A DNA stretch of 64,000 bases from Nemophila menziesii (lineage: Eukaryota > Streptophyta > Magnoliopsida > Boraginales > Hydrophyllaceae). The notes beneath the pieces were generated by a model, which saw only the letters and a list, made by a program, of their open reading frames with translations, searched no databases and was not told the origin of the DNA. The stretch spans positions 10,665,840 through 10,729,839 of the forward strand of contig JARWIR010000011.1 in NCBI GenBank assembly GCA_029959085.1, in the 5' to 3' direction. The position numbers and the translations under genes are program-made. Below are positions 51,501-61,919 of the stretch, in pieces (the first letter of the stretch is position 1; every line of letters begins with the position of its first letter).

Positions 51501-52344
51501 TAAAGATTATTTATTCACCCTCTCTATTACATATCAATTACTACTACAATATCTTCCAAGCCTAAAATTTGAAAAATCTCAAATCATGATTTAGGCCATC
51601 AATCTCAACTACAAAACCACCACCACCTACCGGCCCAAACTGTCAAAACCCACAGATGTTAAAGCTCTAAATCAAAATTCTCAACCACAACAATTTGGAT
51701 GAAAGCCATATCTATCTTTCACGGTTTATTTTCCCTCGCTCATCTTTTCCAAATATGCTCCCAATCCCAAGACATTGTTGAGGCTCAACTCTCACCTCGT
51801 CTTATTTCACATGCTACCACATGTTTTCTTGCTAAACATAGTTATTGAAACATATGATAAATACAGATGCTTAAACGACGTAGCAACCCTATTTAACTAA
51901 TGCTTGAGAGAGATGGTGGGTCATGGAATGCCGTTATTACACCAGTTTTGGTAGATATTCATCTGTATGTTGCTAATGAATGGGAATACAATATTGAATG
52001 TTAATTCGTATAATAACAATATTGAATGTTATTCGTTGTAACAAAAATTAACAATTTTGTCTTAATAATTTTGTGTTCTTGACTTTCTGTGTGAGTACTC
52101 TCAATATATCTTTTTTTGGAGTTTGATTGTTTATTTTTGTTAGTGTTTATTTCCTTTTGCCTATATTTAGGTTCAATATATGTATTCATACAGTTTTATA
52201 GCTATCAACTTGATAAAGGCAGAGCTTTCTTGAAGTAATCATAATTCCACGCCTGTAATAATAATAATGGGGTCTAGATCCGAGATAAAATTATGTTTTT
52301 ATTTTATGGCTGATGATTTCATAATTATATCCTATGACAAAATT
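51501..52344. other. Non-coding DNA before the block B foldback
   Basis: Collinear with block A but shortened by deletions at about 52,017 and 52,346. No gene seen. Confidence 0.5.
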
Positions 52345-53063
52345 GTAAACCTATCAATATTCTAAATCCTATCAACAATCTAATTTTCATCAACTATTTA
52401 AATTATATAAAAAGACTAAATCCCATCGAGTATATTATCTCTCTAAATCTGATCAACTGTTTAAATCCGTCATTATTCTAAATTCTTCCATAAACATTAT
52501 TAATCCCATATGGCTTGTAAATCCCATCAGAAGTTTTAGTACCATCATTTTTCTAAATTCTGACTAAATTACACCAACTGTCAAAATCTCATAAACTACC
52601 TAAATCCTATCAATTGTCCAAATCCCACCAACATTCAAAATTTACTCAATTGTCTAAATCCAGCGTCTGTCTTACGGGATCAATAATGTTGATTGGATTT
52701 AGACAATGTTGATAGAGTTTATATAGTTGATAGGATTTAGAATGTTGGTGAGATTTGAAAGGTTGATGGAATTTAGACTTTTGTGAGATTTAGTTAGATG
52801 TGATTTAGACAAATAATGGTTGGATTTTTGGTATTTATTTTATGATAGGATTTATGTAGATAGGAGTTATAATGGTGATTGGATGAACCGTTGATGAGAT
52901 TTAGGCTGATGAGATTTAGATATTTGATGAGACTTATACTGTTGATGGGTTTAAGTCTGTTGATGGAATTTAATCTTTTGATGAGATTTAGGCAGTCATG
53001 GGATTTAAATATTTAATGTGATTTAGTCTTTTAATGGGATTTATACCGTCGATGAGATTTAGC
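52345..53063. repeat. Foldback minisatellite, block B
   Basis: Left arm 52,345 to about 52,666 (ATCCTATCAACAATCTAA, TAAATCCCATCG and similar 18-bp variants). Right arm 52,688-53,063 (GTTGATTGGATTTAGACAAT and variants). The centre resembles that of block A. The left arm is truncated relative to A by the deletion at about 52,346. Confidence 0.78.
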
Positions 53064-53133
53064 ATGTTCGTGTGTATGAGGAAGCATGAAACTTATCATA
53101 TAGTGGAAGAAACAATGGAAACCAATAAATGTC

Positions 53134-55190
53134 TAGGCCCAAACTAACATTTTAGCTTATCTATCAAACTTAACAAACATAAAGTGAAAAATTGATTTTT
53201 TACCATTTACATATAATTTAGAGAATCTTGAGGGGATAAGTGGCACAATATTCAATTAGAGGTTGGTATGTAGATGTGTTTGAAGAAGCTGAGTTTGAGT
53301 TTGTATTTGAAAAGACGCTTAATTGAAGAAAAAAATAGCTTTTAATTGCACGTCTGATCCATCTTTTATGTGAAATGGATTTAATAAGACTCCTTAATAC
53401 ATATCATCAGGATTTCCCCTCAAAGTTACAGGTAAATGTCAAAAATCAACTCCATTTATATATTAAGCATCATCAAATTCTCGAATCATACACCAATGAT
53501 AAAATAATTTCATGGACAATCAGATTATATAAAAATTTGATTATGAAATACAATTTTAACAATCACCTAATTCACAAGGCTTTTGTTTCTTTTTAGGATG
53601 GTGCTAACAACAGATTTGTTTAATGGATCATTGAAAAGCTCGAAATTATTGAAGACCTAAACTATTCGACCATTCTGGACACCGATGACATATTCTAAGA
53701 GTCTAGGAAGTGCAAATGTTAGCATACTATTATGAAGGAGGAAGAGGAGGGGCCATGTCATATTAGTTGAAAAAAATGTCATATTTATTCCTTATTTATT
53801 GTTAAAACCTTAAATTTTCGTTTCCTCAATAGTTTGAAACCCTTTATTATAGTATTTATTTTGTTCTTTTTATTTCTAAGTGGCCTTTATCTCCTCTTCT
53901 TTGAATTCTTTCTTGCCCATATTTTATTTAAGATTCCATGTGAACAGTCTTTAGCCAATCATATTATAGAATAACTCTAATCTTAGAAGATGATCATGAA
54001 ATTTTAATCAAGATATCATACACAAGTTATTTTCTTAAAATTATTGCATTACTTTATATCTTTATTTTGTCATTAGGCATTCTAAGATTTAATTGCTCAG
54101 ACCATTATGTTTTAATCAAGATATCATACACAGAAATAACTTATGTTTTTCATTGTTGTTCTTTCAATGAGTAATGAGTATTTTACTTTTTAAAAATTGA
54201 TTCATTATACAGTTATGATTCTTATACATAATAAGTTCGTTTGCGATTTCCCATTTCCAGGTTTTAAATTTCTATTAAGTTAGTTTTATCGAACTCTAAT
54301 TAAATGAATTTTGTTTTATAAATTAAGTAAATGAAGCATTCTTGTTTTACAATGCTAACCTCCCTATGTATATTTAATGATTATATATATATATATATAT
54401 ATATACTTGAATTCAAATTGGCTAGATATTGTATTGATATTTGTTTATTTAGTTTAAGATCTGCATTGAGTGTTTGTTTCTTTTCTAATTTTTCTTCATT
54501 TTTTATGCTAAGATATAATATGATGAATCTGGATTGTGATAGTTCTTAAGATCCGCCTTGTCTGTCATGCTAAATTTTTGAAATAAACTACATTACTTTC
54601 TTTATTTGAAAATAAAGCACAATTAAAATTTACTGGTATATATAGTACGAGATCAATGTCCTAGAGATTAAATAGAAGAGGAAATTGATTTTTGAAATTT
54701 AATAGATTATGTTAGTGTGAAATAATGTGAGGTTTTACAAATAATGTATTGTTGACAAATGATTTGAAAAGATTTAATGTTGTGAATAGTGTAAAGGAGA
54801 AATTGTTAAGAGGTAAATGATAAATACACCATGGTATGACAAAAGGTCGAAACTACCCACTATGGTCTAAGTTTATTTAATACATACACATATACCTATA
54901 GTACAATATATGTATAATATAGGGATCTATCATGCATTTTTTCATAATAATGATTTTTTTAGACCTGTACAATACTTATCTCTAATGTACTCATGTATTA
55001 GAATTTGTAATAGAAAATAAGTTTATGTATATATGTTTTTTACAAGTTATTACCTTTTGATAGATCTCCTCTTGTCAATCTCCTTTTATATGAGAATTAG
55101 AGTCTAAAGAGGGTATATACAATTATTAGCTTACTATATATATGAAGTTGAAGTAACAAAGAGAGCTGGAGGAACATATATACATGAAAG
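53134..55190. other. Intergenic DNA right of block B
   Basis: No gene I can support. A 73-codon ORF (53,375-53,596) has no recognisable motif and its flanks carry stops. A (TA)n microsatellite lies within. Confidence 0.5.
54382..54405. repeat. (TA)n microsatellite
   Basis: An uninterrupted run of TA dinucleotides, 24 bases. Confidence 0.95.
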
Positions 55191-55194
55191 TAAA

Positions 55195-55424
55195 CAAATT
55201 AATTGTAAAGATTTGACGAAACAACACTTTTCATCCTTTTCTGTTGTGGGTCCAATTGAAAGTCTTGATGACAACCATGCTACTGTGAGTTGCCAAAACT
55301 ATGTGTTTGGTCAGCCTGTGGGCCGCATGAATTTGCAGGAGCAAAACCGAAACCGTTCGGCATGCTTGATATTGTCTACAATCCTCATTCAGCGTTACAG
55401 CTTGATTGGAGCCATGTAGAGGCG
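55195..55424 (-). other. GC-richer tail downstream of the KIX fragment, possible decayed coding or 3' UTR
   Basis: This stretch is visibly less AT-rich than its surroundings. One minus frame has MPNGFGFAPANSCGPQADQT, then, after a stop, a short LDPQQKRM stretch. Such Q/N/P/S-rich text would fit a MED15-type tail, but it is out of frame with exon 3 and interrupted. I infer either a 3' UTR or frameshifted former coding sequence. ORFs on both strands here (55,213-55,419 and 55,231-55,431) are not recognisable. Confidence 0.35.
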
Positions 55425-55829
55425 CTAACACTTGCTCTCTTTCGGGTGAACTTGTGATGGCCCTTCGTTAAAACCTATATATAAAAAATTAGAGTAAAAA
55501 GATAATTATTATTCATATAAGAAAAAAGGAAGCTAAATGCAGTTAAATCACCTATCATTCTCGCCTTGTGGCCTATACTTTTGAGCTTGGATGAAATTTT
55601 TTGCAAATAATCTGTCTGCAAGCAATTATATTTTTAAAAAAAAAATTAAAAACAAGTAAACATACTCATTACTAAAAACTAAAAGTAACTATTATTTCAT
55701 ATTTACCCTACTTGTTGCATCGCTGTAGCAGTTATCTTCAAATCTCATGACAAGTTTTTCAAGTACATTGGGTACTCTATTTGGATTAAAAACAATTCGA
55801 AAGGTCTCAAGTATGTATCTGTCAAACAT
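55425..55829 (-). CDS. Spliced KIX-domain gene fragment, MED15-like
   Basis: Three minus-strand exons join in frame. Exon 1 is 55,829-55,707 (ATG start, donor AGG/GTAAAT); exon 2 is 55,615-55,552 (acceptor TTGCAG, donor ATAG/GTGATT); exon 3 is 55,474-55,425 (acceptor TATATAG, stop TAG). The lengths 123 + 64 + 50 give exactly 79 codons with stop. Residues about 9-65 read as the plant Mediator MED15 KIX domain: YILETFRIVF, then VLEKLVMRFEDNCYSDATSR joined to TDYLQKISSKLKSI, matching the family pattern I-ETL...L-K-A-RFEE--Y-AATS-SDYL-KIS-KM. KIX domains form a three-helix bundle that binds transcription-factor activation domains in the nucleus. The first-helix DWR-QL segment is missing and the protein ends soon after the domain, whereas MED15 is much longer with Gln-rich tails. 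It may be a truncated duplicate or a pseudogene. An alternative exon 1 start is the acceptor at 55,819/55,818 with an upstream exon I could not find. Confidence 0.62.
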
Positions 55830-56519
55830 TTAAATATGTCATATTAATTTGAGAAAATATACAAAAGTGTTTTCAACAAGTTACCTAATGATCCGACTCA
55901 ATTGTAAAACTGACCTACGGCTAAACAAACAAGCAAAACAAATATACTCTCAACTTTTCTATCATAAGTAAACACAAGTGTAGATGCGGTTGTATTTTAA
56001 CGAGTTATTATTATTTTTCAAATAAATATTATTTTTATATAAAGTAAAAGTTATTCATCTGGATCACCTCCGAGCTGCAGAAGTTTTAAATTGTAATTGA
56101 GTGGTTTTAAGGTAAAAAAGATTCATGTTTATAAAAAATTTGTTTAGATCAACTTGGTACAAGATAAAAAATTACTAAGGTTTCAAAATTTACTATTTAT
56201 TGAAATTAAAAACTAAAATTATTGATCTTACAATAGTAATTTATTTAAGTAGCTTGAACAAAATTTAAAGAGATACATGAACATTAAACCACACAATCAA
56301 GAGATGAGAGTGGGAACTTTGCTTCTATAATAAAGGAATGAAACGACGCGTTACATAATAAATCCGATTTCTATAATATCTAGTTTTTTATTTGATCATT
56401 CATCCTTTGGTATATTGCAAATTGTAGTTATGAAAAAATATTGAGTATTTCTCTTTTTTATTTTAGAAAAAGAACACTTAAATCCTATATTTTTGAATAG
56501 TTGACACTAACCATGTGTA
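55830..56519. other. Intergenic DNA between KIX fragment and truncated copia element
   Basis: AT-rich. No exon encoding the missing N-terminal KIX helix could be assigned. Confidence 0.5.
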
Positions 56520-57205
56520 AAAGAAAAGTTTTCACGATCTAAGGAACCTTGTATTATGATTGGTGCAAGATCTTATGCCTTTTCTATGAGTAATAGGAAT
56601 ATTAAGGTCCTGAAAATCATAAGACTTTGGACATAAAGAAGAATCTGAGTTACTTTATATAGTCAGGGTTGAATCTCTACTCTCTAGTTGTGGTTGTTGC
56701 TCCACATCTTGTCGTTTATGTCTCCTTCTATTGACAAGTAAATCTTTGTTTTTCTCCAGTTTTAAATCTATTTTTTCTTTATCATTGGATTTTTCATTAG
56801 TAGAGCCGATAACTTCATTTTAAGGATACAATTCTTCATTAGGAATATAATATTGGGATAGAGTGATTGTTTCTGGATAAGAGTCAGAAGGCATTGGTAG
56901 AAGAGCAAATTTTTTCAAAAAACTTTCTTCATCCACTTGATTTTGATTCTCCCCCTAAAGAAAAGTTTTGGGGGAAAATTATGGATCTTCAAAAAAAGTA
57001 AAATCCATACTCACATAAAAGCGGTTCGCTATAGGATCAAACACTTATACCCATTTTGAGTGGACGAATATCCAAGAAATACGCATTTACAGGCTCAAGG
57101 ATCAAGTTTGTTACGATTATGACTATGAATATGAACAAATACTACACAACCATACACTAAAGGTCCGAGAGTATTGTAAAATTAGACATGAGGGTAGAAA
57201 TCTAA
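56520..57205 (-). pseudogene. Copia integrase C-terminal part and pre-RT linker
   Basis: Minus frames show ACKCVFLGYSSTQNGYKC (family: KCVFLGYSxxQKGYKC), then MWVWILLFLKIHNFP-type decay of the SMDVTFFEDQ line. Near 56,590 comes LNIPITHRKGIRSCTNHN, the conserved LPIALRKGTRSCT entry to copia RT. The frame stops after RFLRS near 56,530, and I cannot follow RT further. Confidence 0.8.
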
Positions 57206-57438
57206 GGTGTCATTTGTTTTTTAAGTAATAAGTGCTGAATGCTGAATGAACAGCTGAACATAACTTATTCTATTAAGAGATAGTGTCTGAATGATTCAGA
57301 CTTAGTTTAAAATCTTAATGAAACAAACCAGTTAAGAGTCATTCAGATCTGAATTGGTTAGGAAAAACAAACAGTCTGATTGATCTAGTGTCTTAATGAA
57401 CCAGATTCAGATCTCATTAAGTACAAACAAACAATCCC
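57206..57438. mobile_element. Tourist/PIF-Harbinger-like MITE nested in the copia integrase
   Basis: A 233-bp insert flanked by TAA on both sides (57,203-57,205 and 57,439-57,441). Its ends are imperfect inverted repeats: GGTGTCATTTGTTTTTTAAG on the left; the reverse complement of the right end is GGGATTGTTTGTTTGTACTT. Removing it rejoins the integrase text (AYLINCMPSR ... QFKKPLNIL on one side, LPSCLILQYSRTFSVWLC on the other). No coding capacity. The 3-bp TAA duplication and G-rich ends fit PIF/Harbinger MITEs; the superfamily call is inferred. Confidence 0.72.
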
Positions 57439-57441
57439 TAA

Positions 57442-57958
57442 GAGAATATTAAGAGGTTTCTTAAACTGACATAGCCGAGATGGCATACAATTTATGAGAT
57501 AGGCTGTAGTGACAATAGCGTCTCCCCAATTTTTTTAAGAACTCCCGTAGTAAACATAATTGCCCGAGGTACCTTTAGGTGATGTCTATTCTTTCTTTGC
57601 AACACCGTTGTGTTGGGGTGTGTCAACACATTTTGATTGATGAATAATACCCTTTTCCATAAGAAACTTCCCAAATATTAGAATTAAAGTACTCATTTCC
57701 ATTATAAGTTCTTATGGCCTGAATTTTAGCATGAAATTGAGTTTCTATCATCGCATAGAACCTCTGAAACATCACAGCAGTTTCTGATTTCTCCTTCAAA
57801 AGATATACCCAACAATTACGAGTATGATCATCAATAAATGTGATAAACCACCGACTACCAGTTATATTATTTACTACTCTTGATGGCCCCCAAATGTCAC
57901 TATGTATGAGGTAAAATGATTTAGATTGTTTGTGTGGTTTAGAAGGAAAAAAGAACAA
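57442..57958 (-). pseudogene. Copia integrase core, catalytically inactivated
   Basis: The 111-codon frame (57,958-57,623) begins FFPSKPHKQSKSFYLIHSDI, giving the first catalytic Asp at residue 21, then TGSRWFITFIDDHTRNCWVY. At residue 85, 64 residues on, the second catalytic Asp is Tyr (RTYNGNEYF; family RTDNGxEY). After a frameshift the overlapping frame (57,674-57,492) has VLQRKNRHHLKVPRAIMFTT, where the family has (A)ERKNR, so the third acidic residue is Gln. Two of the three DDE residues are therefore lost. The text then continues as GDAIVTTAYLINCMPSR in another frame. The enzyme would have inserted element cDNA into chromosomes. Confidence 0.88.
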
Positions 57959-58199
57959 TGATGTTTGGCAAGTTTAAAAATTTCACATTGAAAAACATAA
58001 GGGTTTTTATTTTAAAAAATAATGTATATAACTTACTCAAATATATGAAATTAGGATGTCCCAATCTATAGTTCCATAACATTATTTCATCTTTACCAAA
58101 GAGAGAAAATAGACCACTTGAAATTTGTTTTTGTCTAATCAAGGGAAGATTTCCTTCAAAGTAGTGGAGTTGATCAACCCCTCTACAACTGCCAATCAT
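57939..58199 (-). pseudogene. Copia GAG_pre-integrase domain
   Basis: The minus frame reads MIGSCRGVDQLHYFEGNLP, then KDEIMLWNYRLGHPNFIYLSKL, the family's MLWHxRLGHP(S)xxYLxxL zinc-binding N-terminal region of integrase. The HxxxxH part is partly kept (the LGHP histidine), but the CxxC pair that should follow is replaced (FFNVKFLNL), so zinc binding is lost. Confidence 0.85.
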
Positions 58200-58673
58200 A
58201 TGTCCTGAACTAATATTTTGAAATACGCATCGAGATTAAGTAATTTAGCTACACAATTTGAGTCTCGAGTGAGTTTGCTAATGGACAAGGGGTTACATGA
58301 TAACTTTGAAACATGAAGGACAAATTGTAGAGATAGATTCCTAGAAAGAACAATAGAACCTTTACCCGAGACTGGAGAGAACGACCCGTCTGCCATACAA
58401 ACTCTGAGATCACCAAGACAAGTTGTGTAAGATGAATAAACGAGAAAGACTCTTCATGTGAGCACTAGTGATTTGATCAATTATCCATAATTCGTTATCT
58501 AAAGAAGTATGTAAAGTGGAAGAAAAGTCACATTTTTTAACAAGAGAATTAGCCAAAGAGGAGTTAGTAATAAATTCGGATAAATTTAATAACCTGTATA
58601 GATGCTCTAATTGTTCCTTGCTCAATTGAGGTGTTTTCGAGGTATTAGATAGACTATGAGTAGTTACTTCCAT
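58196..58673 (-). pseudogene. Copia gag end and aspartic protease
   Basis: The first frame (58,673-58,410) has LSKEQLEHLYRLLNLSEF and ITNSSLANS, matching the copia spacer LTKEQLxxLxxLL, then LWIIDQITSAHM where the active site should be LWIxDSGAxxHM. The catalytic D is present but the D-(S/T)-G signature is not. The next frame (58,396-58,196) has MADGSFSPVSGKGSI and LQFVLHVSKLSCNPLSISKL, the conserved flap and C-terminal protease text (IADGSxxPIxGxG, LxxVLHVPxLxxNLLSISKL). The protease would have cut Gag-Pol; here it is dead. Confidence 0.87.
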
Positions 58674-58854
58674 ACTTTTTTAATATTCATCGAAAGGAGT
58701 GAATAATTCAAAAGTTTCATGTATATACATAATGAAAAATAAACCGACAATGAAGATTGGTATAATTTTTTTTTTTTAAAATACCAAAAACAATGTGTAT
58801 ATCGGCAATTAAGGCCATGATAAAAAAATCAAGAATAATTATTTAAAACCTTAA
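58674..58854. other. Element leader where gag should be
   Basis: About 180 bp with no gag text, so most of gag has been deleted between the primer-binding site and the protease spacer. Confidence 0.5.
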
Positions 58855-58866
58855 CCTCTGCTACCA
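58855..58866 (-). other. Primer-binding site (Met-tRNA type, one mismatch in the core)
   Basis: On the minus strand CA/TGGTAGCAGAGG follows the LTR end. Plant copia elements typically carry TGGTATCAGAGC here. It fixes the LTR boundary at 58,867. Confidence 0.7.
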
Positions 58867-59088
58867 TGAAAAAATTCGAATAACTTTATTGAATGATAAT
58901 AATTTCTTACATAGTAACCCTATGTTTATAGGATACACATGAATAACTTGGAAAACAAGTTTCCATGTGTAGGAAAATAATTAGAAAATTTTTTTTATAG
59001 AAAAAAATAACTTTAAAACTAATATATTCTAATATATAATATAACATATAATATTTAAAAAAATTATTAATTAAGGTACATTTCAACA
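58867..59088 (-). repeat. Candidate 5' LTR of the truncated copia element
   Basis: The 3' side is set by the primer-binding site. The text before it (CCTATAAACATAGG, then ATGTAAGAAATTATTATCATT and CAATAAAGTTATTC) is typical of copia R/U5 regions. The 5' end is proposed at TGTTGAAATG (59,088), giving 222 bp with TG...CA ends. No 3' LTR is left to confirm it, so the outer end is uncertain. Confidence 0.5.
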
Positions 59089-59269
59089 CAATTGGTAAAA
59101 TCACAAGTGGCAGAGATTGGATTGAACAAAAAGATTGATGTCTACTTAAAGTAAATAACGTTATTGATGTAGAATCGTGGAGAATCCGTTTATGGTATGA
59201 TAGAAACAATCCTTTTAAGGATTCCAGTGATCTCATCAATGCAAACTATGGTGTTAAGGATGCCAGTAA
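59089..59269. other. Short intergenic stretch left of repeat C
   Basis: Nothing recognised. Confidence 0.4.
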
Positions 59270-60610
59270 CCTCTACAACTGAACAATGACGGTTTGTGTT
59301 ACAGCAAGGAATCAAATATAGTAACATAAACACTATGTAAATAACCCAAATAGTTATATTTTATTGATTATAAATGAGAAAGATCCCAATCCAAAAATAA
59401 TCCATCAGATCAGACACAGGTCAGATTATCCAACAATCTAGGATAATGTACAAATTTATTGCACAATATTAACGTATAATGACAGAAATTTTGTAAAAGT
59501 TGAATAAATTTATGTAACATGATTGCTACGAATCAAACACTGCATTTAGTATTATATCTGCATTGATAACGTTAAATTAAAAATATGAAAAAAATTAACA
59601 AAGTTCCACAGAAGATAAATTAAAATCTGCATTAAAAATGCAATATTCCATTCTTTATAAACACGATATTGTATTCACTACAAAAAATGGTTGCACTAAC
59701 TTTTTTTACTTAATTGCAGTGCAGGTCCTTCTATTATATAAGAATATTCCTATAGATCCTATTTCAACTCTTGTTGAGTTAATTGGACAAGAGGTCCTAT
59801 ATTAAACTTTTGAGTCAATTGCATGATAGATTTCTATATTATGAAAAAATTGCAACTAGTGGTCCTTATATAAATATTTTGTAACCGATATCCCGATTTT
59901 ATTAGTCTATCGCTCTGCTACGATTAATCTGGGTCATAGTGGGGCTCAGCTGCACCGACTAGGGAACAAGCCACCTGAGAAGTAGCTTGGTACGAATAGG
60001 CCCAAAAAGCAACCGATTTAGACTTCAACTTTTTGAAATTTTTAATGTACCTATTGAGTGGTTAAACATCTATAGGTATGTGAAAATAAAAAAATTTAGT
60101 AAGTGAATATGAATAATAAGCTATTCTTTAATAATTAGGCCTCCTAAGATTATCCTATCTGTTCGGCAAATTTTTTTATATCTGCAAACAAAAAATAAAA
60201 AACTCTTCTTATAAAAGATCCAATGTTAAATATTACAAAATTACATAGATATGATTTATTTTTGCTAAGAAAATTATAACATAACGAGAAAAAGTCCCAA
60301 AAACTTTCTAGGTAGAATCCAAAATCTTACAACTTTAACTAAACATTATAAAGAAACAATCTACACCTTTTTTCTCAAAATTATCATTTTAACTAAACTT
60401 TAATCCACCATTAATCATCAATGTAGTACACTAAGTTTGTGCAAACATAGTAAAATTAGCTTACCCAATAGCTTTCAGAAGTTCCTGGATAAACCTTTTA
60501 CAAACCAAAAAAAAAAAAAGAATTGAAATATATAAATAAAATTTATACATACATGATATACAATGGAAAATACCAGTTTAGTAGGGACTTTAGAGTACTA
60601 AACTGGTCAT
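59270..60610 (+). repeat. Dispersed repeat copy C
   Basis: Direct, diverged copy of 61,920-63,650. Shared text: GGTTTGTGTTACA, CATAAACACTATGTAAATAA, CCACAGAAG, GAGAAGTAGC, AGTTCCTGGATAAAC / AGCTCCTGGATAAAC and TACATACATGATAT. It contains short degenerate motifs of the type AATTGCA...GGTCC..TATATTA repeated three times near 59,710-59,880, and a GC-richer patch at 59,935-60,000. No coding sequence seen; family unknown. Confidence 0.7.
60572..60607. other. 12-bp perfect inverted repeat (hairpin), 12-bp loop
   Basis: ACCAGTTTAGTA at 60,572-60,583 and its exact complement TACTAAACTGGT at 60,596-60,607. A third CCAGTTTAGTAG occurs at about 60,724. Function unknown; possibly the end of a small element. 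Confidence 0.8.
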
Positions 60611-60814
60611 TTTCCTTCTACTACTTTTAATACATATACAGGGGTGGAGCCCAATTTTACTTTTTGAGGTAATTGTAGTATAGGTCCATATATTATAAAA
60701 AATTGCATTGTGAGTCCCTATACCAGTTTAGTAGCGGTAAATGATAGGTGTTTCCTTTCTTTCTTATCACGAACACATTCTTATTGAATAAGCTTATAAA
60801 AGTGTACTTCTTAG

Positions 60815-60996
60815 CCATCGTCAAGTCTGAAGGATTGGATCTCGAATATTTCGAACCAATTGAAGAGGAGAAAGTTCAATTGCTCAAGAATGACATGATG
60901 ACGGTTGTAGAAGTGTTTGGGTCCTCTTTTATGGAATATATTGCCAGAAAAAGGATGCGAGACATGATGGATATCGACAACACAGTAAAAAAATAA
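60815..60996 (+). CDS. Exon-like ORF, product unknown
   Basis: The open frame after a good splice-acceptor context (GTGTACTTCTTAG/CC) encodes about 60 residues ending VKK and a stop. Composition is acidic and gene-like (EGLDLEYFEPIEEEKVQLLK, then FMEYIARKRMRDMMDI), with richer GC and codon variety than the flanking DNA. An upstream ATG at 60,748 is possible but adds a low-complexity F/L-rich leader. I do not recognise the family. It could be a terminal exon captured from a host gene; no companion exon was found. It lies between repeat copies C and D. Confidence 0.35.
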
Positions 60997-61919
60997 AATA
61001 TGGAATGTAAAGTTAGGAAGTAACCCAATGGATGGATAATTTTCAAATATTACAGAGATGAAAATTGGAAGCTCATACATTCTAAAGGTCTGTTGTATTA
61101 TTCGTATCGAAAGATGATCTTATTATTCGAAATAACCAACTTCTTTAATTTTGAAAACTCTGAAATTTCTAATATTCCAACCTGAATAGTTATTCGTAAT
61201 CTTTTGGAACAAGTTCGAACGAGGTTGAGCATTTCTAAGATAGCCTCTTAAGTGGGTAAACCTTTAAAAAAATGATGAGATTATTAAGGTAGTTGAGGAT
61301 ATATATTTTTCTCGAATTCTCATTGAATTGAATTTGAGTAATTTAAGAAAGGAAACGGTAAAGTTATTCACACCAAGAGGGAAGTAATACAATTTGAAAA
61401 TGGAATTTGAAAGTATAATAGTTAGTTGTCGTAAATGTAAAGAGATTGGTCTTATGTAAATGTGGTTAATTAAGGGGAGAGATGATTTCAATCAAAACCG
61501 GGGCTACATTTATGCTGCAGAATAGAATCAGAAACGAGTTAGCTGGGAAAATCAGCCTATAGGTAAACTCATAAGCTGTGGGAAGATGTTCTGAGTCATG
61601 AAACCTGATGGAACCAAGAAATAGGAACTGGAACATCATAATTACAGCTGCTTGCGACTTTCTTGTAATAGCTCAACTTCACCGAATCTGAAATGTAAAG
61701 GAATAAAAACTTGCTTAATGCTGCTACTACAGCTAGTTTGCGAGTTACTGAAAATACAGAAGATTGTCACTTAGGCAGTATAACAGCTCGTGAGCTGAAT
61801 ACTAGTAACTACACCAACAATCTCACGCAGAAATAGTGCATCCATGTGTCTTCTGAGCCTAGAGTTGCCACCCGAATAACAATAATTGATTATGAGATTA
61901 GAGCTCTTAATGATTTCAG
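60997..61919. other. Intergenic DNA between the exon-like ORF and repeat D
   Basis: No supported gene. The minus ORF at 61,264-61,491 has no motif. The stretch 61,500-61,880 is GC-richer than its surroundings (CAGCTCGTGAGCTG, GAGTTGCCACCCG) but not open. Confidence 0.45.

Larger units (their letters stand above)
45612..53133 (+). repeat. Segmental duplication, block B
   Basis: Direct copy of block A. The offset at the shared left anchor is 9,014 bp (TTAG ending at 36,580 and 45,594). Same landmark order as block A, ending in AACAATGGAAACCAATAAATG near 53,110. It differs by private deletions near 52,017 and 52,346 and by a third copy of the 210-bp repeat. Confidence 0.9.
56520..59088 (-). mobile_element. 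Truncated Ty1-copia retrotransposon (second lineage)
   Basis: On the minus strand, in element order: candidate 5' LTR (59,088-58,867), primer-binding site, about 180 bp of leader, gag end/protease, GAG_pre-integrase, integrase core, a nested MITE, integrase C-terminal part, and the start of the region before RT, ending near 56,520. Most of gag, nearly all of RT, RNase H and the 3' LTR are missing. Its protein text differs from the array relics (LNIPITHRKGIRSCTNHN rather than ILGDPSKG), so it is a separate copia lineage. Many frameshifts and stops; dead. Confidence 0.88.

Noticed and set aside
53375..53596. 73-codon ORF as a hAT transposase fragment
   Set aside because: Only vague resemblance in composition; no hAT motif and the flanks are closed in all frames.
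60811..61080. 89-codon minus-strand ORF
   Set aside because: Antisense shadow of the plus-strand exon-like ORF; no recognisable text.
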